Shown: positions 1-8,000 of the stretch, in pieces
Numbering within the stretch: position 1 is the stretch's first letter
Layout: every line of letters begins with the position of its first letter
Assembly: GCA_002385735.1 (NCBI GenBank)
Contig: DGEB01000060.1
Span: forward strand, 1,434 to 16,283
DNA length: 14,850 nt
Reading direction: 5' to 3'
Source of the DNA: Peptococcaceae bacterium UBA3937
GTDB lineage: Bacteria > Bacillota > Peptococcia > DRI-13 > DTU073
Position numbers and translations under genes: made by a program
The notes under the pieces: model-generated
Told to the model about the DNA's origin: nothing
The model's input: only the letters and a program-made list of their open reading frames with translations
Database searches by the model: none

Positions 1-521
1 TCGAATACCGCTCCTGCCGCTTCTTCCTCCGGATCAGCTTGTAACACATTCTGGATCTTCTTTTCGATGTTCTCTTCTTCGGAATCATAGCTGTCCAGCA
101 ACTCGATCTGCGCCAACAAGAGAGTTCTAATCCTGATAATTAGTTGTTGTTCCAACCCGCGCAGTCTCTCCACTTTCTTGACACTATTGATAATCTCCTC
201 TTCCGCTTTCTTGATGATTTGTTCGGCCTTTTTCCTGGCTTCCCAAATATGCAACTCGGCCTCTTTTTGCGCATTTTGTTTTACTTCTTCGGAGATTTTC
301 TGGGCTAAAACCAAAGTATTCTGCATCGCTTTTTCGATCTCTTTATATTTACTGATGTTATCTTCCTGCTTCTGCATTTTATCTTTGAGGTCCAGGTTTT
401 CTTTGTACAATATTTCAAAGTCTCTTATTACTTCATCTAAAAATTCATCAACTTCGTCGATGCTGTATCCACGCACACCCTTTTTGAACTCTTTATTATG
501 TATATCCAACGGTGTTAACAT
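1..521 (-). CDS. divIVA: DivIVA-family cell-division/polarity protein (3' end outside window)
   Basis: DivIVA is a coiled-coil cytoplasmic protein that binds curved membrane at poles and septa and positions division or polar factors. The visible 173 codons start MLTPLDIHNKEFKKGVRGYS and continue with DEVDEFLDEVIRDFE, the classic N-terminal lipid-binding signature (about residues 1-40). A long heptad-rich coiled coil rich in K and E follows (about 45-130). The last visible residues are acidic. The ATG at 521 is preceded by AAAGGAGG (531-538) at good spacing. It is the last visible gene of the minus-strand division cluster, 66 bases after proC. The C-terminus and stop codon lie beyond the left edge, so total length is unknown. 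Confidence 0.93.
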   Translation of the reverse strand, partial: MLTPLDIHNKEFKKGVRGYSIDEVDEFLDEVIRDFEILYKENLDLKDKMQKQEDNISKYKEIEKAMQNTLVLAQKISEEVKQNAQKEAELHIWEARKKAEQIIKKAEEEIINSVKKVERLRGLEQQLIIRIRTLLLAQIELLDSYDSEEENIEKKIQNVLQADPEEEAAGAVF

Positions 522-587
522 TCGCGTAAACCTCCTTTGATTTTTTTGGAGAACTGTTTCGGAGACCATTTCCTGCTTAGATGGCTA

Positions 588-1388
588 TCACTGCAATTCG
601 CCGGCTCTTTTCGTTGCCGCCAAAACCGTTTCCATAATCGTGCCCCTTGCCCCGCTCTTTTCCATTTGCAAAAGACCATAAATGGTGGTCCCGGCCGGTG
701 ACGAAACCTGATCTTTTAATTGCGCCGGATGCATCTCGGTTTCTTCCAGTAAAATAACCGTCCCGGCAACGGTGTCCAGCGCCAACTTTGTGGCCACATC
801 CCGCGGCAGCCCAGCCGCCACTCCGCCGTCCGCCAAGGCCTCAATAATCAAAGCGACAAAAGCGGGCCCGCTGCCGCTTAAACCGGTAACGGCATTCATC
901 AGCTTCTCGGGGAGGACCATGGTGCGCCCCATTGCGGCAAACAGCCCTTTCGCGAATTCAATATCTTTTTCCTCCGCATATTTGCCCACAGCAATCACAA
1001 TGGACCCTGCACCAACCTGGGCGGGGGTATTGGGCATGACACGCAACACCCTCGTTCCACCCGGAAAAAGCTGTTCCAGTTTTTGCGTGGTTACCCCCGC
1101 TAAGACTGAAATTAACAATTTTTTGGCCACATGAAAATACTCGGCGCAACGCTCCACAACCTCATCCAGATTTTGTGGTTTAACTGCTAAAACCAGCGTA
1201 TCACATTTTTTTGCCACATCTTCATTGCTTAAAGTAGTTTGCACACCATATGTATCACGTAAATATTCTAACCTTTCTTCTTTATGGTCACATACCAAAA
1301 GACTATTTTCCTCTTCCCCCATCGCTAAATATGACCGCACGACCATTTCACCGATGACGCCAGCCCCAATTATGCCAATTAAGCTCAA
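588..1388 (-). CDS. proC: Pyrroline-5-carboxylate reductase (ProC)
   Basis: ProC performs the last step of proline synthesis, reducing 1-pyrroline-5-carboxylate to proline with NAD(P)H in the cytosol. The 266-residue length is normal. The N-terminal Rossmann motif is GIIGAGVIGE (GxGxxG at residues 8-13). VMPNTPAQVGAG and the C-terminal dimerisation signature GLSGSGPAFVALIIEALADG, followed by GLPRD, are typical of the family. The start is a TTG at 1388 that overlaps the sepF stop (TTGA), so the two are probably translationally coupled; an AAGGAGG lies inside the sepF coding end, 8 bases upstream. proC between sepF and divIVA is a known arrangement in clostridial genomes. Nothing in the sequence suggests a division role; it is probably a passenger in the operon. 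Confidence 0.96.
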   Translation of the reverse strand: MSLIGIIGAGVIGEMVVRSYLAMGEEENSLLVCDHKEERLEYLRDTYGVQTTLSNEDVAKKCDTLVLAVKPQNLDEVVERCAEYFHVAKKLLISVLAGVTTQKLEQLFPGGTRVLRVMPNTPAQVGAGSIVIAVGKYAEEKDIEFAKGLFAAMGRTMVLPEKLMNAVTGLSGSGPAFVALIIEALADGGVAAGLPRDVATKLALDTVAGTVILLEETEMHPAQLKDQVSSPAGTTIYGLLQMEKSGARGTIMETVLAATKRAGELQ

Positions 1389-1864
1389 TACAAGCTCCTC
1401 CTTCCCTCCGAGCTTTTCGAGATCGCATTAATCCAAGCAAATACTTCCTTCGGTTGACTTTCACTGTTCAATTCGCCGGAAACAGCCACGTTGCTTGGCG
1501 CGGCGATAATAATTCCTGCTCCCGCCTTCTGCAAACATCCATCCAGAGCGTAAGCCGTCCCACCCACAAAATCGATGATTCTACGGGCGGTCGTTTTGTC
1601 AATGTTTTCCAGATTAATCAGGATAATTTTCTTGCTCTTCAGGTGATCGGCAATTTGCTGGCAGTCATCAAAAGTATGCGGTTCGAGCAAAATCACCTTG
1701 TTTTGCTCTTTGCTGGAGGAAATGGAGACGAGCTGCGCTCTTGAGCGCTGTCTCGGATTCCATTCCGAAGCCAAATTTTCAACCGACTCGCTCTCCCCTA
1801 TGAAATCATCTTCCCGCGCTTCACCAAATCCCATGACATCAAGAAACTTGTCCATAACTCTCAT
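1385..1864 (-). CDS. sepF: Cell division protein SepF
   Basis: SepF is a membrane-associated partner of FtsZ that forms rings or arcs and helps tether and bundle FtsZ at the septum. This 159-residue protein has the expected short N-terminal membrane-targeting stretch (MDKFLDVMGFGE), a variable acidic linker (about 13-40), and the conserved SepF domain (about 45-127) with KVILLEPHTFDDCQQIADHL, KKIILINLENID, RRIIDFVGGTAYALDG and IIIAAPSNVAV. The chosen ATG (1864) has AAGGAGGT upstream; a second Met at codon 4 would give the more usual MDKF start, but the ribosome-binding site fits the first. The gene follows yggS by 14 bases and overlaps proC by four, as in ylm operons. Confidence 0.96.
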   Translation of the reverse strand: MRVMDKFLDVMGFGEAREDDFIGESESVENLASEWNPRQRSRAQLVSISSSKEQNKVILLEPHTFDDCQQIADHLKSKKIILINLENIDKTTARRIIDFVGGTAYALDGCLQKAGAGIIIAAPSNVAVSGELNSESQPKEVFAWINAISKSSEGRRSLY

Positions 1865-1878
1865 AAAAAGCTACCTCC

Positions 1879-2577
1879 TTAATAATTTCTTCGTCCAAAA
1901 ATACCACTGCCTATCCGAACCAAAGTTGCCCCTTCTTCCACGGCAACCTGAAAGTCGTGGCTCATCCCCATCGAAAGCTCACGCATTTCCACCGTAGGTA
2001 AATTCATCCGCTCAATCGTCTGCGCAAGCATTCTCAACTCTCGGAAAACCGGTCGCGCTTCTTCCGGATTTTCAACCAAAGGAGCAATGGTCATTAATCC
2101 TTTTATCTTTATTCCAGATAATTTGCTAATTTCCTCTATTTGTTCGATTAATTTCTCCGCTTCAAAACCATGTTTGGTTGTTTCCCTGGCAATATTCACC
2201 TGTAAAAGCACATCGACCAACAAAGCTCTCTTTTGGGCCTGCTTGTTGATTTCTTCGGCCAGGGCCTGGGAATCCACCGAATGAATCAAAGCTGTTTTGC
2301 CAATCAGGTTTTTTACCTTATTCCGTTGCAAGGTGCCGATGAAATGCCATTCAATTTCCGGGGGAAGCAGGTCGATTTTGGCATTCAACTCCTGCACCCG
2401 GTTTTCACCGAAAAAACGTTGCCCCGCCCGATACGCAGCCTCGATCTCGGCCCCCGAAAAGTTTTTGGAAACCGCAATCAGTTTTATGGTGTCCGTATCC
2501 CGGCCCGACTTGACACAAGCCTGGCGAATCGCTTCCTTAATTCCAGCCAGATTTTCGGCAATATTTTGAACAACCAT
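1879..2577 (-). CDS. ylmE: YggS/YlmE family pyridoxal-phosphate homeostasis protein
   Basis: Members of this family (PLPBP, YggS, YlmE) bind pyridoxal 5'-phosphate on a single-domain alanine-racemase-like TIM barrel and maintain vitamin B6 and amino-acid balance; no catalytic reaction is firmly assigned. At 232 residues the length is usual. The PLP lysine is in LIAVSKNF (K38). GENRVQELNAK, WHFIGTLQRNKVKN, the GLMTIAP segment and the C-terminal ELSMGMSHDFQVAVEEG followed by VRIGSGIFG are family signatures. The ATG at 2577 has only a rather distant GAGGG upstream, so initiation may be modest. It sits directly before sepF, as ylmE does in Bacillus. Confidence 0.95.
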   Translation of the reverse strand: MVVQNIAENLAGIKEAIRQACVKSGRDTDTIKLIAVSKNFSGAEIEAAYRAGQRFFGENRVQELNAKIDLLPPEIEWHFIGTLQRNKVKNLIGKTALIHSVDSQALAEEINKQAQKRALLVDVLLQVNIARETTKHGFEAEKLIEQIEEISKLSGIKIKGLMTIAPLVENPEEARPVFRELRMLAQTIERMNLPTVEMRELSMGMSHDFQVAVEEGATLVRIGSGIFGRRNY

Positions 2578-2625
2578 TCTTACGAAAACACCCTCTTTTG
2601 CATATTGATCTTTAATTAGTTTTGA

Positions 2626-3579
2626 TTAATTATTCATCCGCCATACCCACTGTCCGTCCTGCACCTTTTCCGGGTTGGCGATGAGCCAATCCCCCTCCTC
2701 CAAACCGGAAACAACCACCTTTTCATCAAACTGAGCAATCCGCTCCACCTCTTTCCAACGAGCCCGGCCTTTTTGGAAAACATAGACTCCATATTGATTA
2801 TCTTTATAGAGCAGCACTTTTTCCGGAAGCACAATCCCTTTATAGCTGCTGACCAGTAGTTCTCCCGTTACTTGACGGTTTTTTTCCCCCACAAAATCAT
2901 CGATAACCTTGATCAACACCCGGTAAGTTCCTGCTTCGCGTACGATATCTACAACCGTGCCCTTGTAAAGTTTTTCTTTGTTCTTATCCAAACGAACGGA
3001 AACAGTAGCCTCTTTTTTCACTTTTTCCGGATAGGCTCCGGTCCCCATTAAATAGAAATAACAGGGCGACAAATTATCCACAATCTTGAAAAGGCTTTGC
3101 CCGGCTTCGATATTGATGGTCCCATTATCCTCGTTAACTTTATCGTTATTAGTCTGACTTTTTAGGGTCTGAGAATAGGCCGTCAGAGCCTGCAGGTCTA
3201 TTTTGCTTAAATCGAGCTGTGTCCACATCTCGGGAGCGCAAATCTGCTCGAGCCCATCGGTGCAATAGGAAAGAACCCCGGCGCTGGGAGCTTTGATCGG
3301 GACGGAAGACTTTTTTTCCAGGCTTGTCCCCCCTACAACTTCCAAATATCCAACGACCGCATTTTTCGCCACTCTTTCTCCTTCTTCCTTCACCGGCTGA
3401 AAAACGCCACGCACCGAAGAGGTCACCGTTTCTTCGTCACGCAATAGCAAAAACTCTCCGGCCAGTTTGTCTTCCACTTCATCATAATGAACAGGGATCA
3501 CCTCAACCGGCCGATAACTGGAGACAAGTTTAAAAACAACAAAAATAATCACAATAAGTATGACAATTCTCTTAACCAC
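2626..3579 (-). CDS. Membrane-anchored HlyD/RND-adaptor-like protein
   Basis: The 317-residue protein begins with a basic MVKR and one hydrophobic segment (about 4-20, VILIVIIFVVFKLV), then an extracytoplasmic part. Residues about 50-110 (RGVFQPVKEEGERVAKN, then GYLEV, then PIKAPSAGVLSYCTDGLEQI) resemble the two halves of a lipoyl-like barrel-sandwich hybrid as in HlyD/MFP adaptors. The C-terminal half (about 165-317, with TVSVRLDKNKEKLYKGTVVD and VVVSGLEEGDWLIANPEKV) looks like the beta-barrel and membrane-proximal domains. The long helical hairpin is short or absent. Similar genes occur beside sepF in other clostridia. No transporter partner is visible, so export function is not supported; an envelope or division role is inference. 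Start is GTG with a weak GGGCGGG upstream; an overlapping ATG lies in another frame. Confidence 0.75.
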   Translation of the reverse strand: MVKRIVILIVIIFVVFKLVSSYRPVEVIPVHYDEVEDKLAGEFLLLRDEETVTSSVRGVFQPVKEEGERVAKNAVVGYLEVVGGTSLEKKSSVPIKAPSAGVLSYCTDGLEQICAPEMWTQLDLSKIDLQALTAYSQTLKSQTNNDKVNEDNGTINIEAGQSLFKIVDNLSPCYFYLMGTGAYPEKVKKEATVSVRLDKNKEKLYKGTVVDIVREAGTYRVLIKVIDDFVGEKNRQVTGELLVSSYKGIVLPEKVLLYKDNQYGVYVFQKGRARWKEVERIAQFDEKVVVSGLEEGDWLIANPEKVQDGQWVWRMNN

Positions 3580-3662
3580 ATTATTCCCGCCCAGTTAAAA
3601 GTTTACTTAATATTTTTATATTCTACGAATAGGCCGAATCTCCTGCCCGAAAGACGCGTAAT

Positions 3663-5285
3663 CTAAACTTTAGGTAAAATAATTATAAAAGTTGCTCCCT
3701 GATTTTCCTGGGACCTGACCAACACTTTTCCCTGATGCCGTTCCACAATATGTTTCACAATCGATAAACCCAAGCCGGTGCCGCCCACCTGGCGGGAACG
3801 AGCCTTATCCACCCGGTAAAACCGCTCAAAAAGCCGGGGAATACTGTGACTGGGAATGCCCATGCCCTGATCCGTTACTTCGATGGCGATTTTCTCTTGC
3901 CCTGTGCTTTCGCTAGCCCTAATCTTTTCTCGATACGGTTTCACCATGATTTTTACTACCCCGTTGGCAAAGGAATACTTAATCGCATTATCCACCAGGT
4001 TAATCAACACCTGTTCGATCATTTCTTCGCTGGCATAAAAATACTCCGCACCTAATTTAAATTCACTTTCCATCCGGATATTCTTAGATTGGGCCACCGG
4101 CTGCAAAAGGGTAATAATTTTATCTACGAGAACCCGGCTGTCAATTTTCCGTTTTACAATCTCCATATCGCCGCTTTCCAGTTGCGACAGAAATAATAAA
4201 TCACTGATCAGCGTATTTAATCGATCGGTTTCATTATTGATGATCGTCAGAAACTTCGTGGTCAATTCCCGGTCTTCCCGGGCTCCGTCCAAAATAGTTT
4301 CCACAAAGCCTTTAATCAAGGTTAAAGGTGTCCTTAATTCATGAGACACATTAGCAATAAACTCACTCCGCATTTGTTCCAACTGCCTGAGCTTGGTGAC
4401 ATTCCGCAGCACCATAACCGTTCCCTGCGGAAAAATGTTGCCCTTTTCCGCTTGGTTTTGCACTACGGTTTCTTTTTGCTGCCGGTCGGCGTTATTTGCT
4501 TCGTCTCCTTCGCCATATATTAGCTCATCGATCTTCCTTTCTCCGCTTAGCTCATCCTGTGGTAATAAAAAGTCGGCATCGTCGGCATCGAGCTTGCGAT
4601 CATGAAAGACATATCTATTGATCTCCTGATTAATTACATGGTTGACTTGTTTACCTTCATTATTCCCTTCGCCTTTGATCGGGGTGATATATACTTCATA
4701 ATAGTCGGCATCATCCAAAAATAGGTGCAAATCCGTTTTTAATTCCTGCCCGGTCGTGATACATTTTTTTAATAGCTGGGCAAGTTGATGATTGGGCAGA
4801 AATTCCAAGAGGTAGTGCTCCCGTACCTCTTCCCCGCTCACATTTAACATTTCCTCTGCTGTTCGATTGATTAACAAAAGTTTCCCGGTGGAATCAAAAG
4901 CCAATACCCCTTCGGCCATACTGGCGAGGATAGTCTCCATTTGTCCCTTTTCCCGCAAGGTTTGCTGCATGCTTTGGGTCAGTTTTTCGGCCATGCTCTG
5001 CAGGGAATCGCTTAATTCCCCTAGTTCATCGTTCCGAAAGTTGGGCACCTTGGCCGTCAGGTCCCCCTTCGCAAAAGCACGGGTTTGTTCGTTGAGTTGC
5101 CCGATATATTTAACATAATGAAGGACAAAAAGCAGATAGACAAGCAGGCAAACCAATAATACTCCGCCGTATTCCTGCCAGTGCAAAGCGCGTTGTTGAA
5201 GGGAAGATAACAGGTGCAGCGCAGCAAAACCGCTGCCCGTAATTAAGGTATAAATTAACCCTGCTTTGTATAAAATCTTTTTCAT
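3663..5285 (-). CDS. PhoR/WalK-like sensor histidine kinase
   Basis: This 540-residue sensor kinase should autophosphorylate on His and pass phosphate to the regulator encoded 36 bases upstream. It has two membrane segments (about 10-28 and 40-60) separated by a loop of only about a dozen residues, so a large extracellular sensor domain is absent. A HAMP linker (about 58-110) and a PAS domain (about 113-300) follow. The DHp H-box is FIANVSHELRTPLTLIKGF (H315). The ATPase boxes are LINLVDNAIKYS (N), DQGMGIP (G1), LFERFYRVDKARS (F) and GGTGLGLSIVKHIVERHQG (G2). All catalytic residues look intact. The PAS domain carries an acidic insertion of about 80 residues (about 206-284). Overall layout matches PhoR, ResE or WalK; the signal cannot be read from sequence. 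Confidence 0.93.
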   Translation of the reverse strand: MKKILYKAGLIYTLITGSGFAALHLLSSLQQRALHWQEYGGVLLVCLLVYLLFVLHYVKYIGQLNEQTRAFAKGDLTAKVPNFRNDELGELSDSLQSMAEKLTQSMQQTLREKGQMETILASMAEGVLAFDSTGKLLLINRTAEEMLNVSGEEVREHYLLEFLPNHQLAQLLKKCITTGQELKTDLHLFLDDADYYEVYITPIKGEGNNEGKQVNHVINQEINRYVFHDRKLDADDADFLLPQDELSGERKIDELIYGEGDEANNADRQQKETVVQNQAEKGNIFPQGTVMVLRNVTKLRQLEQMRSEFIANVSHELRTPLTLIKGFVETILDGAREDRELTTKFLTIINNETDRLNTLISDLLFLSQLESGDMEIVKRKIDSRVLVDKIITLLQPVAQSKNIRMESEFKLGAEYFYASEEMIEQVLINLVDNAIKYSFANGVVKIMVKPYREKIRASESTGQEKIAIEVTDQGMGIPSHSIPRLFERFYRVDKARSRQVGGTGLGLSIVKHIVERHQGKVLVRSQENQGATFIIILPKV

Positions 5286-5321
5286 CGTTGGCGCCCCTTA
5301 CCTTACCTTCATTACATAAAC

Positions 5322-6029
5322 TTACCTCTTAAAACGGTAGCCCAACCCCCGCACCGTCTCAATTAACTGAGCTTCCGGTGAATTCCCCAGCTTCTTCCGG
5401 ACATTGCGAATATGCACGTCCACCGTCCGGGTATCACCAACAAACTCATAGCCCCAGATATTCTCCAGCAAATAGTCACGGGTATATACTTTCCCCGGAT
5501 TGGCCACCAGTTGTAACAGCAGTTGAAATTCCTTCAGCGTTAAATCCAGTTTTTCTTCTCCCAGAAAGGCCTGGTAGTATTCCGGATAAATCTTCAAATT
5601 GCCATAAACAATGTTCCGGGCTTGTTCCTGGGGCAAGGCGGCGGCAGCAGGAGCATAGTGCTGGCTCCGGCGCAAAATCGTTTTCACTCTGGCCACCAAT
5701 TCACGGGGGCTAAAAGGTTTCGTCAAATAGTCATCCGCGCCGATTTCCAGCCCCACCACCCGGTCCACTTCTCCGGCACGGGCGGTCAGAATCAAAACGG
5801 GCAGCATTTTGGTTTTCTCCATCTGCCGCACATTGCGGCATACCTCCAGCCCGTCCATCCCCGGTAACATCAAATCAAGGACCACTAAATCCGGAGGGGC
5901 TTTTTTGATGTATTCCAAAGCTTTGAACCCGTCATCTAAACAATCCACCCCAAAACCGGCCTTCTCCAGATTATATTTTACCAATTCCGTGATACTCGGC
6001 TCATCGTCCACCACCAGAATTTTTACCAT
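5322..6029 (-). CDS. OmpR/PhoB-family response regulator
   Basis: A 235-residue two-domain transcription factor. The receiver domain (about 1-120) has the acidic pair in VVDDE (D8, D9), phospho-acceptor D52 in VVLDLMLPGMDG, the conserved T82 in ILTAR and K104 in YLTKPFSPREL. The C-terminal winged helix (about 138-235) has LTLKEFQLLLQLVANPGKV, LLENIWGYEFVGDTRTVDVH and ETVRGLGYRFKR, diagnostic of the OmpR/PhoB class. The ATG at 6029 is preceded by AGAGGTGG. The kinase gene follows, so these form a cognate pair. No pst, pho or res genes are in the window, so PhoB, ResD and WalR remain equally possible identities. Confidence 0.94.
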   Translation of the reverse strand: MVKILVVDDEPSITELVKYNLEKAGFGVDCLDDGFKALEYIKKAPPDLVVLDLMLPGMDGLEVCRNVRQMEKTKMLPVLILTARAGEVDRVVGLEIGADDYLTKPFSPRELVARVKTILRRSQHYAPAAAALPQEQARNIVYGNLKIYPEYYQAFLGEEKLDLTLKEFQLLLQLVANPGKVYTRDYLLENIWGYEFVGDTRTVDVHIRNVRKKLGNSPEAQLIETVRGLGYRFKR

Positions 6030-6080
6030 ACGCCACCTCTGCTCAATCTTGCTTAAGATCTACTGTCCTTCTTCCTTCTT

Positions 6081-6914
6081 TTACTTTAACGTTATTACCA
6101 CCATTTGTCGACCAGGCATTCCCGCCCGATGCGAAAAGAATTTTTCCGGCAAGCAATAGGTGCACATCCTACACACGGTGATGTTTTCCTCCTTAACCCC
6201 CACATCGCATAGTTGCTTCCGGTTGGCTTCCCAGAGGTCCAGATGCGTTGCTCCTGTTGCGTTGCTTTTTTCAAGTAAGGTCTTCCACCAGGCAGGGAAA
6301 GCCTCTTTGACGATCTCGAGCACCGGTTCGTCAACCTCATAATGGCAAGGGCCGATACTTGGCCCGATCCCCACCAGCAGTAATTCCGGCCGGCAGCCGT
6401 ATTCCGCCGCCATCGCTTGCACCGTCTTCGCCGCAATTTTAGCGAAGGTCCCCTTCCAGCCGGCATGAGCAACCCCAATCACTTTTAAGACCGGATCCAG
6501 AAATAAAACCGGCACACAATCAGCGTAATAAGCAGTTAAGCTAACCCCCCGCTCATTGGTCATCAGGGCGTCAACCCCTGGGATTACACTGTCTTTGTCT
6601 AAAGCGCCGTGCCCTTTCTCGGCTTGGGTTACTTTTAAAACCCGGTCCCCATGCACCTGTTCGGTCCCCACGATACTGTTCGGGTCTATTCCCACAACCT
6701 CGCAAAATTTTTTCCGGTTTCTAACCACCAGTTCCGGATCGTCATCGGTCAAAAGGCCTAAATTCAAGGTTCCGTAGCCACCTTCACTATAGCCCCCGTT
6801 TCTTCCACTGAACGCATGGATTACCAAACCGCTTGCGGTGAACGCCGGAACCGTATAATACTCAATACCGTTTTGCTCATGATAGGAAAAGGATTTATTC
6901 AAGGCTTCTTTCAT
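6081..6914 (-). CDS. pgeF: Peptidoglycan editing factor PgeF / YlmD (multicopper-polyphenol-oxidoreductase, laccase-domain family)
   Basis: Family members (YfiH, YlmD, human FAMIN) act as zinc-dependent purine nucleoside phosphorylase/adenosine deaminase-type enzymes; E. coli PgeF corrects misincorporated L-Ser in peptidoglycan precursors. The 277-residue protein has the family motifs GTEQVHGDRV (H88), TAYYADCVPVLFLDP (C133) and GVAHAGWKGT (H150), matching the His-Cys-His zinc site, plus VGIGPSIGPCHYEV and the C-terminal CRMCTYC with FFSHRAGMPGRQM. The ATG at 6914 follows an AAGGGGGG purine tract. It is the first gene of the division cluster and sits just after a terminator, so it probably opens a transcript. 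ylmD beside ylmE and sepF is the usual context, but here three genes intervene. Confidence 0.95.
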   Translation of the reverse strand: MKEALNKSFSYHEQNGIEYYTVPAFTASGLVIHAFSGRNGGYSEGGYGTLNLGLLTDDDPELVVRNRKKFCEVVGIDPNSIVGTEQVHGDRVLKVTQAEKGHGALDKDSVIPGVDALMTNERGVSLTAYYADCVPVLFLDPVLKVIGVAHAGWKGTFAKIAAKTVQAMAAEYGCRPELLLVGIGPSIGPCHYEVDEPVLEIVKEAFPAWWKTLLEKSNATGATHLDLWEANRKQLCDVGVKEENITVCRMCTYCLPEKFFSHRAGMPGRQMVVITLK

Positions 6915-6956
6915 TGTGCTCCCCCCTTCTTATTATTCTACCGTTTTATGCAAAAA

Positions 6957-7004
6957 AAGAAAACAGGACCGGCACAACGATTTCGTCGCACCGCCTGTTT
7001 TCTT
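6957..7004 (-). terminator. Rho-independent terminator after the first cysteine-rich gene
   Basis: Outer arms AAGAAAACAGG (6957-6967) and CCTGTTTTCTT (6994-7004) are perfectly complementary over 11 bases, with a second small stem around ACGATTTCGT in the loop. Read on the minus strand the hairpin is followed by a run of T (about 6952-6958). It would end the transcript of the 7061-7837 gene before pgeF. Confidence 0.85.
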
Positions 7005-7060
7005 CAGTTTACTATACTTACGCTTATTACGCTTGGCCCTCCCCTTGCGAACCTTGCGAT

Positions 7061-7837
7061 TTACGGTTGCGGGGGCGGGCATTGGGCGCAACGGCCCGGT
7101 TCCAGATCTGTCTCTTCACAGAACTCAGGACACTGGGCCGGTCTTTCAAAGGGTTCACATTCTCCCGGCAGGACAGGGAACGGTAAATCGATGCATTCTT
7201 CGACACAGGTGGGAATACAAATGATAGAACGGCCGGATTCCAAAGCAAAGAATTCTTTTTCTACCGTAACCTCAATGGCAAAGGGCGGAAATGTTGACGG
7301 GAAACCGGACGGCCGAGGCACAAGCTCTGCCCGGATACAATCAAGATTAATGCGCCTGATGCAAATATCGGTAGCCTCCGGATTACACAAGATGCAGCCC
7401 CGGCCAATATCTTCTACCGGAACAGCCAACTCCCTCGTAAAGCACTCACTGGCCATGCCCACTTCCAGATTCCCCGACGCATTGTCAAAGAATTCAAACC
7501 AAACCCGCACCTTGTATTTTACCGTAAATACAATACAATCACCAATTCTGCTCGGACAAGATGCCCCCGGCGAACAATCTTCTTTTTCCGCTCCACAAAT
7601 CACAAAATTACTAACCACACAATTAATGGGACAGGCGTCGGATGGAATGGGAGCTCCGGTTTCCGTCCGAAACATGTAATGGATGTCGTGGAAACACTTG
7701 CGGCCGGAAGCACAAACCTTTTCCATAATCACCGGCGTACAGACGAACTTCTTGGCGAAGCATCGCTGAGCCAGCGCTTGAATTTCCGGGTTTCTCCATG
7801 CCTCTTTCACCATCGTAACCAAATCTAAGCCTTGCAC
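7061..7837 (-). CDS. Cysteine-rich protein of unknown family, paralog 1 (candidate spore-envelope protein)
   Basis: I do not recognise this family. With the GTG start at 7837 (AAGGAGGG 8 bases upstream) the protein has 258 residues and 23 cysteines (about 9%). There is no signal peptide or membrane segment, so it is presumably made and used inside the cell or mother cell. An N-terminal helical stretch (about 8-30) is followed by KFVCTPVIMEKVCASGRKC, PIPSDACPINC, a beta-rich stretch GDCIVFTVKYKVRVWFEFFD, then CILCNPEATDICIRRIN and a 44-residue block (166-209) identical to paralog 2. The tail is PFPVLPGEC, CPEFCEETDLEPGRCAQCPPP. It has its own sigma-K-like promoter and a terminator. The upstream in-frame extension to 7879 is rejected because it lies ahead of the ribosome-binding site. 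A coat or exosporium structural role is inference from cysteine content and promoter. Confidence 0.85.
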   Translation of the reverse strand: MQGLDLVTMVKEAWRNPEIQALAQRCFAKKFVCTPVIMEKVCASGRKCFHDIHYMFRTETGAPIPSDACPINCVVSNFVICGAEKEDCSPGASCPSRIGDCIVFTVKYKVRVWFEFFDNASGNLEVGMASECFTRELAVPVEDIGRGCILCNPEATDICIRRINLDCIRAELVPRPSGFPSTFPPFAIEVTVEKEFFALESGRSIICIPTCVEECIDLPFPVLPGECEPFERPAQCPEFCEETDLEPGRCAQCPPPQP

Positions 7838-7885
7838 AGTAGGTCCCTCCTTATTATACTTAGTCAAATAATAAATCATCTGCTG

Positions 7886-7913
7886 TATAATATGAGAACC
7901 TACTATAAACAGT
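7886..7913 (-). promoter_or_regulatory. Sigma-K-like promoter for cysteine-rich paralog 1
   Basis: On the minus strand the -10 element CATATTATA (7886-7894) matches CATANNNTA fully, and an AC dinucleotide (7912-7913) lies exactly 17 bases upstream, fitting the AC-N17-CATANNNTA consensus known for Bacillus sigma-K. The GTG start is about 48 bases downstream. The match to a sigma-E -35 (ATA at 16) is worse. Seen as motif only; activity is inferred. Confidence 0.6.
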
Positions 7914-8000
7914 ATCTTGACCCAGTATTTTTCTCAACCTTCTTTTCTCCACGACATCCTTGTTTTCCATTTCCAACCTTTAGCCTCTCACTCCTGGTTT

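Noticed and set aside
178..540. Plus-strand frame of 120 codons at the left edge
   Set aside because: It is antisense to divIVA, whose N-terminal signature and ribosome-binding site are clear; the hydrophobic translation is an artefact of antisense coiled-coil codons.
6816..7679. Long plus-strand open frame of 287 codons across the pgeF start and paralog 1
   Set aside because: It is antisense to two well-supported genes, crosses a terminator hairpin, and has no ribosome-binding site or recognisable domain. A similar antisense frame appears against paralog 2 simply because the coding strands are similar.
7922..8000. TTTCTA/TAGAAA hairpin at the end of paralog 2 considered as a terminator
   Set aside because: Only six A/T-rich pairs and no T-run on the minus strand; paralog 2 may read through into paralog 1.
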